DNA of 9,173 nucleotides from NCBI GenBank assembly GCA_021161495.1, contig JAGHAO010000154.1:1-9173 (forward strand), in the 5' to 3' direction. Source of the DNA: Caldisericaceae bacterium. Lineage in GTDB: Bacteria; Caldisericota; Caldisericia; Caldisericales; Caldisericaceae. The notes under the pieces were generated by a model. It was not told where the DNA came from. It worked only from the letters and a program-made list of their open reading frames with translations, and searched no databases. Positions 6,969 through 9,173 of this stretch are shown piece after piece; the first letter of the stretch is position 1; every line of letters begins with the position of its first letter. Made by a program: the position numbers and the translations under genes.

Positions 6969-8623
6969 AAAACTTGCTGAATTTGTTAAAAAGAATAGAC
7001 GGAAAAGGATATAAGGCATACAAAAAACTCGAAAGAAAAGAATTCTTATTCGAAGATATAAAAATCAGGATTTCACACGTTCAGGGCGACCCTTTTGCAA
7101 CACCGTCCGTTATGGAAATAAGCACAGAAAACAAATTTTCAAGAAGATTTTTTGACAAGAAACACAAAAAAATCGCATTAGAGGATTTTCTCATCCGCTC
7201 TGCATATAAAAAGGCAAACAATCTTTCGCAAAAAAGCGGAACGGGGCACAGCGGAGAAATTGTTATTCCGAAGCCCTCGCAAGAAGTTTTGGAAAGAAGC
7301 ACGCTCACAATATATAAGGATAGAATAGTTTTGAGGGTTTTCGCCGGGCTTCCCGCGTTCGGAAGAAAAATTGCGGGAGATAATGCAATAAAGTTATTCA
7401 AAAATCTGTTCACTCTCGGAAAAGAAACCCTTTACCCTCGAAATTACGAAGAAAAGGAACTCTCGGAAGTAATAACACTCTCCGATGAACAGGCATTCAT
7501 AAGGAAGGAAATGAAAAATCGCGGGATTGTGGCATTTATTGCAAACGGATCGGTTCTGCCGAGAAGAAGCGGGATAAGTGACCTTCCTATGCAAAAAGGC
7601 GCAGTCCCTTTCAGATCCCCGAAATCAATGGAAGTTTCTTTTGAACTCCCCGACGGAAAAAATATAACCGGAATGGGCATCAAAAAAGGAATAACACTTA
7701 TCGCAGGCGGCGGGTATCACGGGAAAACAACGCTTCTTAAAGCAATCCAGCGCGGAATTTACGATCACGTAAAAGGCGACGGAAGGGAGTTTGTTTTCAC
7801 GGACAAGACGGCAATAAAAATAAGAACGGAAGACGGAAGAAGCGTAAAAAATGCCGATATTTTCAATTTTATCCGCAATATTCCGGGAAAAACGGATACG
7901 CACAATTTCTCCACGGAAAACACATCCGGCTCCACCTCAATGGCTTCCGCGCTATTTGAGGCAATGGAAACGGGAAGCAAACTTATCTTAATAGACGAAG
8001 ACACCAGCGCAACGAATTTTATGATACGCGACGCAAGAATGCAGAAATTAGTGCAAAAAGAGCCGATTATCCCGTTAATTGACAGGCTCCGGGAACTTTT
8101 CGAAAAATTCGGCATATCCTCGATTCTCGTAATAGGAGGAGCAGGGGATTATCTCGACGTATGCGACAGGGTAATCGTTATGGAAAACTACATACCGCTC
8201 GAAAAAACGGAATACGCAAAAATGATTGCACAGGAAATGCCCTCCGGAAGAAACAATTCAAAAATACCTCAAATGGAAGAAATAAAAATCAGAATCTTAG
8301 ATACCGATTCAATTCAAAGAGAAAAAGTAAAAACACACGGAAAAGAAACGCTTCGAATAGGAAAAGAATTCATAAACACCGCATTCGTGGAAGAATTTGC
8401 GGAAGAAGGGCAGTTAAAAACCGTGGGGCTTGCAATTACGAATATCATTGCAAACTCCGCAAAAAGGAAATTTCCCGAAATAACGGCAAAAACGGAAAAG
8501 ATCCTTTCCGAAAAAGGCATAAATATTCTATTTAACGGCTTCATAAAACCGGGATTTTCAATGGTCAGAAAATTCGAAATCGCCTCCGTGTTGAACAGAA
8601 TGAGAAACGTAAAATTCGGATAA
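6965..8623 (+). CDS. Predicted ATPase of the ABC class (COG3044/PF09818 type)
   Basis: The 552-residue protein is full length for this family. Walker A, GGGYHGKT, lies at residues 248-255 with the unusual Tyr-His insert that marks the family. A degenerate ABC signature TSGSTSMA lies at 320-327, and the Walker B strand KLILIDEDTSATNF (339-352, Asp344-Glu345-Asp346) follows. GITLIAGGGYHGKTTLL and LVIGGAGDYLDVCDRVIVM are segments I associate with this group. The N-terminal 240 residues and C-terminal 120 residues are family-specific extensions. No membrane segments are seen, so it is not an exporter component; related eukaryotic proteins have been linked to RNA binding, but the bacterial role is unknown. 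AAGGAG at 6953-6958 precedes the ATG, which overlaps the reductase stop by 4 bases. It is the last gene of the block. Confidence 0.88.
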   Translation: MKNLLNLLKRIDGKGYKAYKKLERKEFLFEDIKIRISHVQGDPFATPSVMEISTENKFSRRFFDKKHKKIALEDFLIRSAYKKANNLSQKSGTGHSGEIVIPKPSQEVLERSTLTIYKDRIVLRVFAGLPAFGRKIAGDNAIKLFKNLFTLGKETLYPRNYEEKELSEVITLSDEQAFIRKEMKNRGIVAFIANGSVLPRRSGISDLPMQKGAVPFRSPKSMEVSFELPDGKNITGMGIKKGITLIAGGGYHGKTTLLKAIQRGIYDHVKGDGREFVFTDKTAIKIRTEDGRSVKNADIFNFIRNIPGKTDTHNFSTENTSGSTSMASALFEAMETGSKLILIDEDTSATNFMIRDARMQKLVQKEPIIPLIDRLRELFEKFGISSILVIGGAGDYLDVCDRVIVMENYIPLEKTEYAKMIAQEMPSGRNNSKIPQMEEIKIRILDTDSIQREKVKTHGKETLRIGKEFINTAFVEEFAEEGQLKTVGLAITNIIANSAKRKFPEITAKTEKILSEKGINILFNGFIKPGFSMVRKFEIASVLNRMRNVKFG

Positions 8624-8714
8624 CCGCGTCTAATCCGCAGGATAAAATTTTTTCTTTATCTCATTTTGCTTGCTATCCCGAATCCCGTTTCGAATTTATT
8701 TCTGGATCTCAAAA

Positions 8715-8742
8715 CAGTCACTCTGAATTTATTTTAGAATCA
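8715..8742. repeat. Decayed copy of the CATTCTG/AGAATC repeat
   Basis: CAGTCACTCTGAA at the start and TTAGAATC at the end resemble the arms of copies A and B, while the centre is a run of A/T. I read it as a decayed member of the same family; chance similarity is possible. Confidence 0.4.
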
Positions 8743-8754
8743 TTTCAAGACCTC

Positions 8755-8808
8755 AAGGCAGTCATTCTGGAGGAACGAACGAAGTGAGTGACGAAGAATC
8801 TCGTATTT
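8755..8808. repeat. Dispersed intergenic repeat, copy A
   Basis: The left arm AAGGCAGTCATTCTG (8755-8769) and right arm GAAGAATCTCGTATTT (8793-8808) are identical to those of the copy at 9003-9049. The 23-base centre (8770-8792) is different and carries GAACGAA and GTGAGTGA pieces. The type is a short non-coding repeat of the 'CATTCTG...GAAGAATCTC' kind seen scattered between genes in several bacterial groups. Confidence 0.8.
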
Positions 8809-8833
8809 GTTGTGTGTTTCCTCGATTTAAGAT

Positions 8834-8863
8834 CCTGAGTTAAAACATCTCAGGGTGACAAAA
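8834..8863. repeat. Inverted repeat CCTGAG/CTCAGG with shared CTCAGGGTGACAAAA
   Basis: CCTGAG (8834-8839) and CTCAGG (8849-8854) form a perfect 6-base-pair stem with a 9-base loop. The 15 bases CTCAGGGTGACAAAA (8849-8863) recur exactly at 8988-9002. No T-run follows on either strand, so it is unlikely to be a classical terminator. Confidence 0.6.
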
Positions 8864-8897
8864 TAGGGGTTATTCCGTAATTGTATTTTTATTTGTC

Positions 8898-8918
8898 ATT
8901 CCGAACTTGATCCGGAAT
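8898..8918. repeat. Inverted repeat ATTCCG/CGGAAT
   Basis: ATTCCG (8898-8903) and CGGAAT (8913-8918) pair perfectly around a 9-base loop (AACTTGATC). It is followed by CTCATATTTTTA, so on the + strand it could act as a weak terminator, but it lies 275 bases after the last stop codon. The motif GTCATTCCGAACTTGATC is the type of short repeat scattered between bacterial genes. Confidence 0.55.
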
Positions 8919-8966
8919 CTCATATTTTTATACTTATGGAATGTACTTTGACAAAAGAATTAAAAA

Positions 8967-9002
8967 CGAGACCCTTCACGAAATACGCTCAGGGTGACAA
9001 AA
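8967..9002. repeat. Second CTCAGGGTGACAAAA repeat unit
   Basis: ACGAGACCCTTCACG (8967-8981) followed by CTCAGGGTGACAAAA (8988-9002) has the arrangement of a 'GAGAnCCTTC...CTCAGGGTGAC' repeat. It is the reverse-complement type of the CATTCTG units and directly abuts copy B at 9003, so two elements sit end to end. Confidence 0.55.
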
Positions 9003-9049
9003 AAGGCAGTCATTCTGATGGAGCGTAGCGACAGAAGAATCTCGTATTT
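9003..9049. repeat. Dispersed intergenic repeat, copy B
   Basis: The arms AAGGCAGTCATTCTG (9003-9017) and GAAGAATCTCGTATTT (9034-9049) match copy A exactly. The centre is only 16 bases (GGAGCGTAGCGACA-like), 7 shorter than in copy A. ATTCTG and CAGAAGAAT near the two arms can pair imperfectly, so a short hairpin transcript is possible. Confidence 0.8.
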
Positions 9050-9173
9050 TCGTTGTTATCCTGCATTTTTCCTCGGGATGCATTACCCCAAGTCTTGTTT
9101 CGGGATCTTTTTCAGGATTGTTTCGGAATCTCTTTTGCCACTCCCATAAAGTATATTTTGAGGACGAAATAAA

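Larger units (their letters stand above)
8624..9173. other. Intergenic stretch of 550 bases with decayed dispersed repeats, no gene seen
   Basis: No open frame here has a plausible start, ribosome binding site or protein-like composition. The stretch is built of short repeat pieces: 'CATTCTG...AGAATCTC' units, 'CTCAGGGTGACAAAA' units and 'TTGTTTCGGGATCT' fragments, several decayed. No tRNA, rRNA or regular CRISPR spacing is visible. No strong intrinsic terminator follows the stop at 8623; GATAAA/TTTATC at 8641-8660 is an A/T-only-type weak hairpin. GAGGA at 9160-9164, close to the window end, may be the ribosome binding site of a following + strand gene. Confidence 0.75.

Noticed and set aside
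8641..8660. Terminator after the last gene
   Set aside because: The GATAAA/TTTATC stem is A/T-rich and weak, and the T-run lies in the loop rather than after the stem.
8755..9049. CRISPR array, suggested by repeats near a Cas4-like gene
   Set aside because: Only two good copies exist, about 190 bases apart, with a variable centre and no regular spacers; no cas1 or cas2 gene is present.

Overview
The window looks like a piece of bacterial chromosome, moderately AT-rich by eye, with strong use of AGA/AGG arginine codons and several GGAGG-type ribosome binding sites. All nine supported genes lie on the + strand and are packed with gaps of at most 54 bases or short overlaps, so positions 1-8623 read as one operon-like block. 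The host cannot be named from this sequence. AGA/AGG preference, a geranylgeranyl-reductase-family gene, a COG3044-type ATPase and 'CATTCTG...GAAGAATCTC' intergenic repeats would fit an anaerobic or thermophilic deep-branching or candidate bacterial phylum, but that is only an impression.

Left part (1-1220): the 3' part of an AcoX-type ATP-NAD kinase-like gene, followed 22 bases later by a nicotinamidase-type cysteine hydrolase. Both suggest nicotinamide nucleotide metabolism.

Middle part (1231-5294): four tightly coupled genes that do not look like housekeeping. They encode a two-winged-helix DNA-binding-type protein, a 631-residue AAA-type ATPase with a C-terminal winged helix, a Cas4/RecB-like PD-(D/E)XK nuclease with an apparent Fe-S cysteine set, and an FRG-domain protein. 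The junctions overlap by 19, 11 and 4 bases. The combination of DNA recognition, ATP-driven switch or motor, iron-sulfur nuclease and FRG protein resembles a defence or genome-maintenance module. It matches no named system that I recognise and is the main discovery candidate here.

Right part (5349-8623): an OsmC-family peroxide/thiol protein, a geranylgeranyl reductase family flavoprotein, and a COG3044/PF09818-type 'ABC class' ATPase that overlaps the reductase by 4 bases. A weak promoter-like sequence precedes the OsmC gene.

The last 550 bases (8624-9173) hold no convincing gene. They carry intact and decayed copies of short dispersed repeats and small inverted repeats. A GAGGA at 9160-9164 could be the ribosome binding site of a gene starting just beyond the window.
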